DNA from: an uncultured Prevotella sp.
Lineage (GTDB): Bacteria; Bacteroidota; Bacteroidia; Bacteroidales; Bacteroidaceae
Length of the DNA stretch: 64,000 nucleotides
Assembly: GCA_944321295.1 (NCBI GenBank)
Contig: CALUKU010000003.1
Span: 1-64,000, forward strand
Reading direction: 5' to 3'
In this document: in pieces, positions 52,800-61,501 of the stretch
Layout: each line of letters begins with the position of its first letter
How positions within the stretch are numbered: position 1 is the stretch's first letter
The notes under the pieces: generated by a model
Seen by the model: the letters and a program-made list of their open reading frames with translations, nothing else
Databases searched by the model: none
Told to the model about the DNA's origin: nothing
Made by a program: the position numbers and the translations under genes

Positions 52800-54185
52800 T
52801 TATTTGTTCTTTACGATTTGCGCGGTGAATGTTGCTTCTGACACTATTTTGTCGCCGACGAATACATATCCTTTCATTGAAGACACACCGTGGCGGACGG
52901 GCGCAAGCAGGTCAACCTTGAAAAGTAATGTGTCGCCCGGCACAACCTTTTGGCGGAACTTCACGTCGTCTATTTTCATGAAATACGTAGACCAGCGTTC
53001 CGGCTCGTCAACGGTATTGAGCACAAGCAGGCCTCCGCATTGTGCCATAGCCTCAACCTGGAGTACGCCAGGCATTACCGGCTCCTGCGGGAAGTGTCCT
53101 GTGAAGAAAGGTTCGTTGCTCGTAACGTTCTTTACACCTACAATACTGCTGGGGCCGAGCGCGATGACTTTGTCTACAAGCTGCATCGGGTAGCGGTGCG
53201 GCAGGAGTTCGCGTATGCGGTTCACGTCCATTACGGGAGGCTCGTTGCAGTTGTATATTGGCGCCTGTATCTCGTGCTTGCGTATTTCGCGGCGCATCAA
53301 GCGGGCGAATTTGTTGTTTATCGTATGTCCGGGCTTGGTGGCAATGATGCGGCCCTTTATGGGTTTGCCGATTAAGGCCATGTCGCCGATGATGTCGAGC
53401 AGCTTATGGCGTGTGCACTCGTTCTCCCATACCAGCGGCTTGTGCTGGATGTAGCCGAGTTTCGTCGCGTCAAGATGAGGAACGTTAAGGAAGTCGGCAA
53501 GTGCGTCAAGGCGCTCTTGCGTCGTCTGCTTTTCATATATTACGATAGCGTTGTCCATGTCGCCGCCCTTAATCAGGTTGGCGCGCAACAGCGGTTCGAT
53601 GTCCCTGACGAATACGAATGTGCGTGCGGGGGCAATCTCCTGCGTGAAATCCTCCATGTGGTCAAGCGTGGCAAACTGGCTGTTGATGAACTTCGAGTCA
53701 AACGAGCACATTGCCGTAATGCTGAATTCCTCGTCGGGAAGGATTGTTATGCATGAGCCTGTTTCAGCGTCCTTGACCTCAATCTTGTGACGGATGATAT
53801 AATAATCCTTCGGGGCATTCTGTTCTTCTATGCCTATTTCCTTAATCTTACTGATATATTGTGCGGCCGAACCGTCGAGTATAGGAAATTCCGGACCGTT
53901 CACTTGTATCAGGCAGTTGTCTATTCCGAGTGCGTAAAGCGCAGCCAATGCGTGCTCTACGGTTGAAACCTTAACGTCCCCTTTGCCAAGCACCGTTCCC
54001 CTTTGAGTGTCAACAACGTTTTCAGCTATGGCGTCAATTATAGGTTGGCCGTCGATGTCGATACGCTGTATTTTATATCCGGTGTTAACCGCCGCCGGGT
54101 TGAACGTTATAGTAAGTTGCAGTCCGGTATGCAGGCCTTTACCGCACAAGGCGAAGCTGCCTTTTAATGTGTTTTGCTTAGACAT
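52800..54185 (-). CDS. lpxC/fabZ: Bifunctional LpxC / FabZ
   Basis: A 461-residue fusion of two enzymes. The N-terminal 300 residues are UDP-3-O-acyl-GlcNAc deacetylase (LpxC), with the zinc/active-site histidines in VSTVEHALAALYALG and in CTRHKLLDIIGDMALIG. The C-terminal 150 residues are (3R)-hydroxyacyl-ACP dehydratase (FabZ), with LLPHRYPMQLVDKV and GHFPQEPVMPGVLQVEAMAQ. The fusion is characteristic of Bacteroidetes and links acyl-chain supply with lipid A. The alternative Met at 54191 would add only two residues; the start MSKQNTLKGSF fits the family better. Confidence 0.95.
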   Translation of the reverse strand: MSKQNTLKGSFALCGKGLHTGLQLTITFNPAAVNTGYKIQRIDIDGQPIIDAIAENVVDTQRGTVLGKGDVKVSTVEHALAALYALGIDNCLIQVNGPEFPILDGSAAQYISKIKEIGIEEQNAPKDYYIIRHKIEVKDAETGSCITILPDEEFSITAMCSFDSKFINSQFATLDHMEDFTQEIAPARTFVFVRDIEPLLRANLIKGGDMDNAIVIYEKQTTQERLDALADFLNVPHLDATKLGYIQHKPLVWENECTRHKLLDIIGDMALIGKPIKGRIIATKPGHTINNKFARLMRREIRKHEIQAPIYNCNEPPVMDVNRIRELLPHRYPMQLVDKVIALGPSSIVGVKNVTSNEPFFTGHFPQEPVMPGVLQVEAMAQCGGLLVLNTVDEPERWSTYFMKIDDVKFRQKVVPGDTLLFKVDLLAPVRHGVSSMKGYVFVGDKIVSEATFTAQIVKNK

Positions 54186-54198
54186 TTCCATTTGTTTA

Positions 54199-55233
54199 TT
54201 ATCGGTCTTTTTTTAATTCTTCAATTTGTTTCTGTAATTCGCCTATTTGCTTGTATATTTCTGGCAGTTTGCGTGTTAATGCGATTGACTTGAAGTAGGC
54301 CTTAGGCTCCATTGGCGGCGTGCCGATAAGTGTCTGGTTGCCTTTGATGTTGCCCGGAACGCCCGATTGTGCGCCGAGGAATGTCTTGTCGCCGATGTTG
54401 ATGTGGCCTGAAATTCCGACCTGGCCGCCGAACATGCACCATTTGCCAATCTTCGTGCTTCCTGCCACGCCTACCTGTGCCGACATGACGGTGTTTTCGC
54501 CTACTTCAACGTTGTGGGCTATCTGTACGAGATTGTCAAGCTTGACGCCTCTGCGTATGATTGTAGTTCCCATTGTCGAACGGTCAACGCATGTGTTAGC
54601 GCCGATCTCAACGTCATCCTCGATGGTTACGATACCGATCTGCGGTATTTTGTCATAGCCTTCGGTGTTGGGAGCGAAGCCGAAGCCGTCTGCTCCGATA
54701 ACCGAGCCTGCATGTATGGTGACATTGTTGCCTATCTTGCAGCCTTGGTATATTGTGACGTTAGGGTAAATCAGGCACTTGCAGCCCATTTTTACGCCGT
54801 CTTCGATTACAGCGTGCGGATGGATTTGCGTGTTGTCGCCTATTTCTACGCCGTCGCCGATGTAGGCAAAGGCTCCGACGTAGCAGTCTTTACCTATCTT
54901 TGCGCTTTCTGATATGAAAGCCATAGGGCTTATGCCTGTCTTCTTAGGCAGCGAAGCCTGGTACAGCTGCAACAGCTTGGCAACGCAGTCATACGCATTT
55001 TTCACCCTTATGAGGGTTGTCTTGACCGGCTGCGTCAGCTCAAGGTCTTCGTTAACCAGAACAATGCTTGATTGTGTATCGTAAATATAGTGCGTGTATT
55101 TGGGATTTGAAAGAAAAGATATGGCCCCAGGCACGCCTTCCTCTATTTTGGCGAAGGTGTGTATTTTGGCGTTCTCGTCGCCCTCAACCCTTCCTTCTAT
55201 GAAACTTGCTATTTGTTTTGCCGTAAATTCCAT
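54199..55233 (-). CDS. lpxD: UDP-3-O-acylglucosamine N-acyltransferase
   Basis: Third acyltransfer step of lipid A. The 344-residue protein has the N-terminal uridine-binding domain ([24 protein letters not shown]) and a long left-handed beta-helix with hexapeptides ([21 protein letters not shown]). The catalytic His is in [22 protein letters not shown], and GADGFGFAP is diagnostic. The C-terminus is a short coiled coil ([20 protein letters not shown]). It lies 13 bases before lpxC/fabZ, which confirms operon organisation. Confidence 0.95.
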   Translation of the reverse strand: MEFTAKQIASFIEGRVEGDENAKIHTFAKIEEGVPGAISFLSNPKYTHYIYDTQSSIVLVNEDLELTQPVKTTLIRVKNAYDCVAKLLQLYQASLPKKTGISPMAFISESAKIGKDCYVGAFAYIGDGVEIGDNTQIHPHAVIEDGVKMGCKCLIYPNVTIYQGCKIGNNVTIHAGSVIGADGFGFAPNTEGYDKIPQIGIVTIEDDVEIGANTCVDRSTMGTTIIRRGVKLDNLVQIAHNVEVGENTVMSAQVGVAGSTKIGKWCMFGGQVGISGHINIGDKTFLGAQSGVPGNIKGNQTLIGTPPMEPKAYFKSIALTRKLPEIYKQIGELQKQIEELKKDR

Positions 55234-55268
55234 TACTAATGTAATTACATTATTATTGCGCTATTTTG

Positions 55269-55276
55269 CAAAGGTA
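55269..55276 (-). promoter_or_regulatory. Possible -7 box for the lpx operon
   Basis: CAAAGGTA (TACCTTTG on the minus strand) lies 36 bases before lpxD, in the 54-base gap after the HD gene. No -33 element at normal spacing; the next TTTG is only 12 bases away. Confidence 0.4.
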
Positions 55277-55287
55277 AACATTTTTAT

Positions 55288-56508
55288 TCAAATACGCTGA
55301 TAACATAAGTAATATTTGCGAATTTTTTTGGATAGCAACGCTATGTTCATTACTTCTGACGCTTCGGATATGTCTTTTATCGTGTCGTTTTTGAACAAAA
55401 TCGTTATATGGTCGTCGTTGACGTCATACATGTCTTTCTGTATGGTGTCGACACTCATCAGATAGCGTGCGTCGTCTTTGCTTATCCCGAATTTCTCGGC
55501 TAAGGCCGATTTTATCTCTTCTATCCTTCCGCCGTCAATAGGTTCGCCCGATATTTCCACTTTAAACAGGTTTCGGTTAAGGATGTCTGCCGATAATGTA
55601 GCCAACACTTTGTCGCCGCTGTCTATCCATACCTTCAGCGAACTCCATATGTCGTTGTCGTCAAGCAACGCGTAGTTGCGCTGCGCCTGCTCGTCGGTCT
55701 TGAACGTATCGGCGTCAACGTCGTTGTAAAGAAAATATCTCAGGCACGGCGTGGCGAAAACATCTTTGCCCTCGCGTGCCAGTTGTTTTGCGCGCAGCAG
55801 TGCGTTCACCAGCACCTTTTCGCTTGACACGGTTGTCTTGTGCAGGTAAACCTGCCAGTACATCAGTCGTCGTGACATCAGGTAGTTTTCGATGGAATAA
55901 AGTCCTTTTGAGTTGACTACGAGGTTGTCGTCAACGACGTCGAGCATTTTTATTATCCGCGCGCTGCCTATGTTGCCTTCCGTTACGCCGGTGAAGAAGC
56001 TGTCGCGGCGCAGATAGTCGAGGCGGTCCATGTCGAGCTGGCTGCTTATAAGCTGGTGGAGGAACTTTTTAGGGTATTCGTTCTTGAAGATCTTTAATGC
56101 GAGGTTAAGTTCGCCTTTCATCTCGCGGTTGATTTGTTCCATCATCAGCAGCGATATTTCCTCGTGGCTGATACCGTTTATCAGCGTATGCTCAAGTACG
56201 TGCGAGAAGGGGCCGTGCCCTATGTCATGCATCAGTATTGCCGCCTCTACGGCTTCGGCTTCGCTGTCGAAGATGAATATTCCCTTTTGCGTGAGCGACG
56301 TGATGGCCTCGCTCATCAGGTGGAACGCTCCAATGGAGTGCTGGAACCTTGTGTGTTGTGCCGACGGGTAAACCATTGACGTCAGTCCGAGCTGCTTAAT
56401 CCTCGCGAGCCTTTGCATCAACGGGTGTTCAACGATGTTTAAGAGCAGACCGTGTGGTATCTTGATGAAACCGAATATTGGGTCGTTTATTATCTTGCTG
56501 TCGTTCAT
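55288..56508 (-). CDS. HD-domain phosphohydrolase
   Basis: A 406-residue HD-superfamily protein related to dGTPase/SAMHD1-like hydrolases. The HD motif sits in HDIGHGPFSH with an upstream His in QHTRFQHSIGAFH and a later Asp in SSQLDMDRLDYLRRDS. Family members hydrolyse nucleoside triphosphates, but the substrate here is not established. Its position just before lpxD is conserved in many Bacteroidetes as I recall. I start at 56508 (MNDSKIINDPIFGFI); the earlier Met at 56535 overlaps a -7 box. Confidence 0.9.
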   Translation of the reverse strand: MNDSKIINDPIFGFIKIPHGLLLNIVEHPLMQRLARIKQLGLTSMVYPSAQHTRFQHSIGAFHLMSEAITSLTQKGIFIFDSEAEAVEAAILMHDIGHGPFSHVLEHTLINGISHEEISLLMMEQINREMKGELNLALKIFKNEYPKKFLHQLISSQLDMDRLDYLRRDSFFTGVTEGNIGSARIIKMLDVVDDNLVVNSKGLYSIENYLMSRRLMYWQVYLHKTTVSSEKVLVNALLRAKQLAREGKDVFATPCLRYFLYNDVDADTFKTDEQAQRNYALLDDNDIWSSLKVWIDSGDKVLATLSADILNRNLFKVEISGEPIDGGRIEEIKSALAEKFGISKDDARYLMSVDTIQKDMYDVNDDHITILFKNDTIKDISEASEVMNIALLSKKIRKYYLCYQRI

Positions 56509-56532
56509 TGGCAGATTGTTAATACCTTGGTG

Positions 56533-56540
56533 CAAAGGTA
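56533..56540 (-). promoter_or_regulatory. -7 box for the HD gene
   Basis: CAAAGGTA (TACCTTTG on the minus strand) 24 bases before the start at 56508. No clear -33 element. Confidence 0.45.
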
Positions 56541-56567
56541 GTGAAAATCTGCGTAACGGGTTAACGA

Positions 56568-57095
56568 TTAACGCAAAATAAGGCTTTGCGGGTCTTGTTC
56601 AAGGCTTAAGAGATACTTCTTTGCGTCAAGTCCTCCGCCGTATCCGGTCAGTGTCCCGTCGCTGCCTATCACGCGGTGGCACGGCGCGATTATTGATATG
56701 GCGTTGGCTCCGTTGGCGTTGGCCACGGCACGCACGGCCTTGGGCATGCCGAGCCTGGCGGCCATCTCGCCGTATGAAATGGTTTGTCCGTATGGTATTT
56801 CAAGCAGTTGCCGCCATACGCTCTTTTGGAATTCCGTGCCGACGAACAGGAGCGGAATGTCGAACGACTTCCTTTCGCGGCAGAAATACTCGTCCAGTTG
56901 CCTTGCGGTTTCATCAATTATGTCCGACGGCCCTTCCTCATATTCGGCTTTCAGGCCGTCTTGCAGCCTGCGGTCAACCCTGCCCGGGTGTTTCTCCGTA
57001 ACCCAGTTACACAGGCAAAGCTTACCGTCGGACGAGCCGATTACCATCTCGCCGCATGGCGAATGGTAGCGTTGTATGAATATCTTATTTCTCAT
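56568..57095 (-). CDS. ogt: Methylated-DNA--protein-cysteine methyltransferase
   Basis: Suicide repair enzyme that removes alkyl groups from O6-alkylguanine. With the start at 57095 the 175-residue protein has the active-site PCHR (Cys139) in ISIIAPCHRVIGSDG, the conserved YGQTISYGEMAARLG wing, and AVRAVANANGANAISI. There is no AraC-like Ada domain, so this is the stand-alone Ogt/MGMT form. Its ATG overlaps the stop of the upstream MFS gene as ATGA, which implies translational coupling; the longer frame to 57158 lies inside that gene and is rejected. Confidence 0.93.
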   Translation of the reverse strand: MRNKIFIQRYHSPCGEMVIGSSDGKLCLCNWVTEKHPGRVDRRLQDGLKAEYEEGPSDIIDETARQLDEYFCRERKSFDIPLLFVGTEFQKSVWRQLLEIPYGQTISYGEMAARLGMPKAVRAVANANGANAISIIAPCHRVIGSDGTLTGYGGGLDAKKYLLSLEQDPQSLILR

Positions 57096-58315
57096 TTTGC
57101 CTTGTTGGGCCTTACGTCGGGCAGCCATATTGCGATTATTCCGAGCAGCGGCAGCCACGTGCTTACCTTGAAGATGAACTCAATGCTCGTCATGTCGGCA
57201 AGCCATCCGAAGAAGGCCGAGCCGATGCCGCCCAAGCCGAACATCAGGCCGAAGAACACTCCGGCTATCATGCCGACCTTGTCGGGGCGCAAGTCCGTGG
57301 CGTAAACCACGATGGCCGAGAACGCCGAGGCGATGATAAGGCCGGTGATGATGGACATCACGATGGTGCCGAAGAGGTTGAGGTAGGGCAGGGCGAGCGT
57401 AAACGGAGCCGCGCCGAGGATGGAGAAAAGTATAACGTACTTGCGCCCGTAGCGGTCGCCGAGGAAGCCGCCTGCCAGCGTGCCTACGGCGAAGGCGGCC
57501 AGATAGGCGAACAGGCAGTATTGCGACTCTTGCACTGAAACGCCGAACTTGTCGATGAGGTAGAAAGTGAAGTAGCTCGTCATGCAGGCGTTGAAGAAGT
57601 ATTTTGAGAATATCATCAGCACGAGTATGCCCAAGGCCATGCGCACCGTCTTTTCGGGCAGGTTGCACGTGCCGGCCGTTCTCTTTCTACGGCCTGTCTT
57701 AATTTTTGCCAGTACCATGCTGTACCAATAGCCCACGCGCGTCAGCAGCAGCGAAGCCAGCATTGCGGCCAGCGCAAACCAAGCTACGGCGTGCTGGCCG
57801 TAAGGTATTACGATGAGCGCGGCCAGCAGCGGGCCTATGGCGCTTCCGCCGTTGCCGCCCACCTGGAATATCGACTGCGCCAAGCTCTTCTTACCTCCCG
57901 ACGCAAGCTGTGCCACGCGCGAAGCTTCGGGGTGGAACACCGACGAGCCGCAACCGATAAGGGCAACCGAGAGCAGCAGCGGTAAGAAGCCCGGAGCGAA
58001 GGCCAACGCCAGCAGTCCTGCAAGCGTGAAACACATGCCCAAGGCCAGGGAGTAGGGTTGCGGATGGCGGTCGGCATAGTTGCCGATGAACGGCTGGAAC
58101 ACCGACGACGTGAGCTGGAATACAAGCGTTATGACGCCGATCTGGGCGAACGTGAAGCCGAACTTGTCTTTAAGCAGCGGATAGAGTGCCGGAATGACTG
58201 ACTGTATCATGTCGTTCAGCAGGTGGCATGAGCCAATCGTGAACAATATCGAGTAAGCCGTTCCCTCCGCTAAATGCGGATGTCCCTTTATCTTGTTCAA
58301 TATGTTGTCTATCAT
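57092..58315 (-). CDS. MFS transporter, fosmidomycin-resistance (Fsr) type
   Basis: A 407-residue 12-helix major facilitator. The pattern SCHLLNDMIQSVIPALYPLLKD in helix 1, FQPFIGNYADRHP, VFHPEASRVAQLASGGKKSL and FQVGGNGGSAIGPLLAA match the Fsr group, which expels fosmidomycin and similar compounds; the native substrate is unknown. The second half contains GGFLGDRYGRKYVILFS. The frame is open upstream to 58498, but the Met at 58315 (MIDNILNKIKGH) follows a -7 box at 58335 and matches normal length. It is the first gene of a two-gene unit with ogt. Confidence 0.88.
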   Translation of the reverse strand: MIDNILNKIKGHPHLAEGTAYSILFTIGSCHLLNDMIQSVIPALYPLLKDKFGFTFAQIGVITLVFQLTSSVFQPFIGNYADRHPQPYSLALGMCFTLAGLLALAFAPGFLPLLLSVALIGCGSSVFHPEASRVAQLASGGKKSLAQSIFQVGGNGGSAIGPLLAALIVIPYGQHAVAWFALAAMLASLLLTRVGYWYSMVLAKIKTGRRKRTAGTCNLPEKTVRMALGILVLMIFSKYFFNACMTSYFTFYLIDKFGVSVQESQYCLFAYLAAFAVGTLAGGFLGDRYGRKYVILFSILGAAPFTLALPYLNLFGTIVMSIITGLIIASAFSAIVVYATDLRPDKVGMIAGVFFGLMFGLGGIGSAFFGWLADMTSIEFIFKVSTWLPLLGIIAIWLPDVRPNKAK

Positions 58316-58334
58316 GTCTTTTTCAAATTCCGTG

Positions 58335-58342
58335 CAAAGGTA
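58335..58342 (-). promoter_or_regulatory. -7 box for the Fsr-ogt unit
   Basis: CAAAGGTA (TACCTTTG on the minus strand) 19 bases before the start at 58315. No -33 TTTG is seen at the usual spacing. Confidence 0.45.
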
Positions 58343-58474
58343 ATGCTTTTTTATGACAGGCGGACGTGGCGGCCGATAAAATAAACTAAACGTTGCAGGC
58401 GCGGCGGCTGATTTTTGTTTGGGTGTTGTCAGTCGATGAAACCAAAAACATATAAAACCCATTCGATATAAGAA

Positions 58475-58633
58475 AGCATCCTCTTTCAAGTGAGACACTT
58501 AGTAATCAGCCATCCCGTGCTTGACACGGGATCCAGATGAAAGCACCCTCTATTCGTCAACGTGGCTGAATACGACTGGTTCCCGGATCAAGTCCGGGAC
58601 TACTAGCGACAGCCTATATTGGAAGGGGGTGTC
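58475..58633. repeat. Inverted-repeat element, diverged relative of 19780-19964
   Basis: It shares with the earlier element the end motif ATCCTC-TTCAAGTGAG, the central TTCCCGGATCAAGTCCGG hairpin after GAATACGACTGG, and the closing block ...AGCCT...GGAAGGGGGTGT. It also has its own hairpin CCCGTGCTTGACACGGG. There is no coding capacity. It lies in the 980-base gene-free stretch 58316-59295, which otherwise holds two more repeats and a terminator. Confidence 0.68.
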
Positions 58634-58676
58634 TATGCCCACATGAGAGGGAGCCTTGCTTATATCGAATTCACGC

Positions 58677-58693
58677 TAAATTATGTTCCTACA
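58677..58693. repeat. Remnant of the palindromic interspersed repeat
   Basis: TAAATTATGTTCCTACA matches the right arm of the 111-117 bp element with one change. The left arm and core are missing, so this would be a decayed fourth copy. Confidence 0.45.
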
Positions 58694-58927
58694 GAGGCGG
58701 TTTTCTTATATTTAACTCGCGCATATAATAAATGGTTAAGCCTTTATCCTATACGTCAAAACAGCATGTGTCTGTCCTTTTGTCAAGGACAGGGCGGGTT
58801 GTTGCGGCAAAGTGTCAAACGAATGATGTCCGGTTTTATTTTCATTCTACGTAAAACCAGTGACGTCCTTTAGGCTTTAGTCGAAGCGTTATGCGCCGTT
58901 TTGGCGACTAAAAATAGCTGATTTGTA

Positions 58928-59036
58928 CGTAAAAGGGTGGTTTATGGCATTGAAGAGGTGGCTTTTTGTTGACGGAAAGGCTGCCTATAAGAACCAAAAA
59001 GGTGGCCTTTCGCCTTGCAAGAGGCAACCTTTTACG
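58928..59036. repeat. AAAAGG...CCTTTT repeat array, copy f
   Basis: Diverged units TAAAAGGGTGGTTTAT, GAAGAGGTGGCTTTTT, GGAAAGGCTGCCTATA, AAAAAGGTGGCCTTTCGCC and AAGAGGCAACCTTTTAC. The short open frames across it (58923-59163) are by-products. Confidence 0.62.
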
Positions 59037-59231
59037 TTGTGGCTTGCGGCCCGTCGTTGCGCGTTATTCGTGCTTTTCGGTTATATTGCTGTGTGTCAGG
59101 ACGATACGTTTGCACACGCATAACGGCCGTATTCCCGTGAAATCTTTTGCCGCCGGTAAATAAGGCCGCTGTGGAGCGCCGAAGAAAATCAGTTTGTCAG
59201 CAAAAGTCTTGTTAATGTTTCATAATGAAAA

Positions 59232-59267
59232 ATCGCCCGTAAGGTTGCTGATGGCCTTACGGGCGAT
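59232..59267 (-). terminator. Terminator of pyrF
   Basis: ATCGCCCGTAAGG (59232-59244) and CCTTACGGGCGAT (59255-59267) form a perfect 13-bp stem with a 10-base loop, 28 bases after the pyrF stop. Confidence 0.8.
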
Positions 59268-59295
59268 GTTGGTTTAATGTGAGCCGCTTGGGGGC

Positions 59296-60126
59296 TTACG
59301 CCTTGATGCGGTCGAGTTCAACGGCCATTTCAGCCTGCAGCTCTTTTGCTTTTGCGGCTGCAACCTCGGCGAAGTCGTCGCCGTTTGAGGCGTAGATTAT
59401 GCCGCGGCTGCTGTTGACGATGAGGCCGCAGTCACGGGTCATGCCGTATTTGCACACCTCTTGCAGGCTGCCACCCTGTGCGCCTACGCCGGGCACGAGC
59501 AGGAAGTGCGTTGGGGCTACGGCGCGTATGTCTTTGAACATTTCGCCCTGGGTGGCTCCCACGACGTACATCATGCGGTCGTCGCCGCCCCAGGCCTGCG
59601 ACTTGCGGATTACTTTCTCGAAGAGTCGTTCGCCGTCCTTGTCCTCGGTCAGCTGGAAGTCGTGCGAGCCCTTGTTGCTCGTCAGCGCGAGCAGGATGAC
59701 CCACTTGCCGTCATCATACTGGAGGAAAGGCGTCACGCTGTCTTCGCCCATATATGGGGCAACGGTCAGCGAGTCGACGTCATACTCCTCGAAGAACGTG
59801 CGGGCGTACATCGCCGACGTGTTGCCGATGTCACCGCGCTTAGCGTCGGCTATGATGAAATGGTTGGGATAATTCTCCTTAAGGTATTTCACGGTGCGCT
59901 CGAACGAGGCCATGCCTTTCGTGCCCATGCACTCGTAGAAGGCAAGGTTGGGCTTATAAGCCACGCAGTAGTCGGCCGTTGCGTCGATGATGGCCTTGTT
60001 GAAGTCGAAAATAGGATCGTCGCTTCCGAGCAGGTGCTCGGGAATCTTCTTGATGTCAGTGTCAAGTCCTACGCAAAGAAAACTTTTCTTCGTGAAAATC
60101 TGTTCGATAAGTTGTTGCCTGGTCAT
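59296..60126 (-). CDS. pyrF: Orotidine 5'-phosphate decarboxylase
   Basis: Last step of UMP synthesis. The 276-residue length and the motif [17 protein letters not shown] place it in the longer type 2 PyrF group common in Bacteroidetes and Actinobacteria. The opening [17 protein letters not shown], the substrate site [13 protein letters not shown] and the phosphate-gripper [15 protein letters not shown] are also present. It lies downstream of prfA on the same strand, separated by a repeat. Confidence 0.95.
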   Translation of the reverse strand: MTRQQLIEQIFTKKSFLCVGLDTDIKKIPEHLLGSDDPIFDFNKAIIDATADYCVAYKPNLAFYECMGTKGMASFERTVKYLKENYPNHFIIADAKRGDIGNTSAMYARTFFEEYDVDSLTVAPYMGEDSVTPFLQYDDGKWVILLALTSNKGSHDFQLTEDKDGERLFEKVIRKSQAWGGDDRMMYVVGATQGEMFKDIRAVAPTHFLLVPGVGAQGGSLQEVCKYGMTRDCGLIVNSSRGIIYASNGDDFAEVAAAKAKELQAEMAVELDRIKA

Positions 60127-60137
60127 TGCTTTATTTT

Positions 60138-60250
60138 TTAGTTGACAAGTTCACAGTGACGAGCATACAAGGGGATTTGCCTTGCTGCTTGTCACTTGTC
60201 TGCTTGTCTGCTCGTTACTTGTCTGCTTGTCTGCTCGTTACTTGTCTGCT
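60138..60250. repeat. Repeat between prfA and pyrF with 2.5 tandem 23-bp units
   Basis: It starts TTAGTTGACAAGT and contains GGGGATTTGCCTTGCTGCTTG. It ends in tandem copies of ACTTGTCTGCTTGTCTGCTC + GTT at 60194-60216 and 60217-60239, then a partial unit to 60250. It is related to the element at 61379-61500 on the other side of prfA. Confidence 0.75.
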
Positions 60251-60254
60251 ATAA

Positions 60255-61367
60255 TTAAAGTTCCGCTTCTTTCATCCTTTCGGCGTTCTCGGCTACGGTC
60301 AGGGCGTCAATCATGTCCTTGATGTCGCCGCCGAGGAAGCCCTGCAGGTCGTGCGTGGTGTAGCCTATGCGGTGGTCGGTTACGCGTCCCTGCTGGAAGT
60401 TGTACGTGCGTATCTTGGCGCTGCGGTCGCCCGTGGAAACGAGCGTCTTGCGGCGGCTTGCTATGTCGTCGATGTATTTCTGGTGCTCGCGGTCGTAGAT
60501 GAACGTGCGCAGGCGCGACAGGGCGCGCTCCTTGTTCTTGGGCTGGTCGCGCGTTTCGGTACACTCGATGAGTATTTCCTCCACTTCGCCTGTGTTGGGG
60601 TTCTTCCACGGATAGCGCAGGCGCACGCCTGACTCCACCTTGTTAACGTTCTGTCCGCCGGCGCCCGAGCTGCGGAACGTGTCCCACTTGATGTCGCCCT
60701 CGTTGATGTTCACCTCGAACTTGTCGGCCTCGGGCAGTACGGCTACGGTGGCCGCACTCGTGTGCATGCGGCCCTGCGTCTCGGTGGCGGGCACTCGCTG
60801 CACGCGGTGCACGCCCGACTCGTATTTCAGCGTGCCGTAGACATTGTCGCCGCTCACGGCAAAGTCTATTTCCTTGTAACCGCCGACGGCGCCCTCGCTT
60901 ACGCTCGTTACGGAGAGCGACCATCCCATTGAGTCGCAGAACTTCTTGTACATCTGGAACAGGTCGCCGGCGAACAAAGCTGCCTCGTCGCCTCCCGTGC
61001 CGGCGCGTATCTCCATCTGCACGTTCTTGGCGTCCTCGGGGTCTTTCGGCACGAGCGCCATCTTAATCTCCTCTTCGAGCTTTGGCTGAAGCTCCTCGTT
61101 GGCCTGAAGCTCCTCGCGCGCCATCTCCTTAAGGTCGGGGTCGCTCTCGTTGGTGAGAATGTCCTTGGCCTCTCTTATTGAGTTGAGGCACGTTATGTAT
61201 TTCTTGCGCGCCTTCATGATGTCGTCAAGGTCTTTGTATTCGCGCGTCAGGCGGACGTATCTTTCCTGGTCGGCAATGACCGACGGGTCGGTTATCAGCG
61301 TTGATATTTCCTCGTAACGGCTCTCGAGTCCCTCAAGCTTCTCTAAAATGCTGTTGTTGTCTGGCAT
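60255..61367 (-). CDS. prfA: Peptide chain release factor 1
   Basis: Recognises UAA and UAG stop codons and triggers peptide release. The 370-residue protein has the GGQ loop GAGGQNVNK and the RF1-type tripeptide region RVPATETQGRMHTSAATVAVLP (PxT-like PAT). It also has the RF1 C-terminal ITDHRIGYTTHDL. Related repeats lie on both sides of the gene. The start at 61367 is the only reasonable Met. Confidence 0.96.
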   Translation of the reverse strand: MPDNNSILEKLEGLESRYEEISTLITDPSVIADQERYVRLTREYKDLDDIMKARKKYITCLNSIREAKDILTNESDPDLKEMAREELQANEELQPKLEEEIKMALVPKDPEDAKNVQMEIRAGTGGDEAALFAGDLFQMYKKFCDSMGWSLSVTSVSEGAVGGYKEIDFAVSGDNVYGTLKYESGVHRVQRVPATETQGRMHTSAATVAVLPEADKFEVNINEGDIKWDTFRSSGAGGQNVNKVESGVRLRYPWKNPNTGEVEEILIECTETRDQPKNKERALSRLRTFIYDREHQKYIDDIASRRKTLVSTGDRSAKIRTYNFQQGRVTDHRIGYTTHDLQGFLGGDIKDMIDALTVAENAERMKEAEL

Positions 61368-61378
61368 TGTCTTTGATT

Positions 61379-61500
61379 TTAGTTGACAAGTAATCAGTTG
61401 ACAAATGACAAGCAGACAAGTGACAAGGAGATTTGCTTTGCTGCCTGTATCTCATAAGCGATTAACTTGTCTGCTCGTCACTTGTCTGCTTGTCAACTAA
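61379..61500. repeat. Inverted repeat between purM and prfA
   Basis: TTAGTTGACAAG (61379-61390) pairs with CTTGTCAACTAA (61489-61500), and inside them ACAAGCAGACAAGTGACAAG pairs with CTTGTCTGCTCGTCACTTGT. The centre GGAGATTTGCTTTGCTGCC matches the centre of the repeat at 60138-60250. A 122-bp near-palindrome directly after the purM stop, so it can also terminate. Confidence 0.75.
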
Positions 61501-61501
61501 A

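Noticed and set aside
60194..60250. Possible CRISPR array in the 23-bp tandem units
   Set aside because: The units follow each other directly with no spacers.
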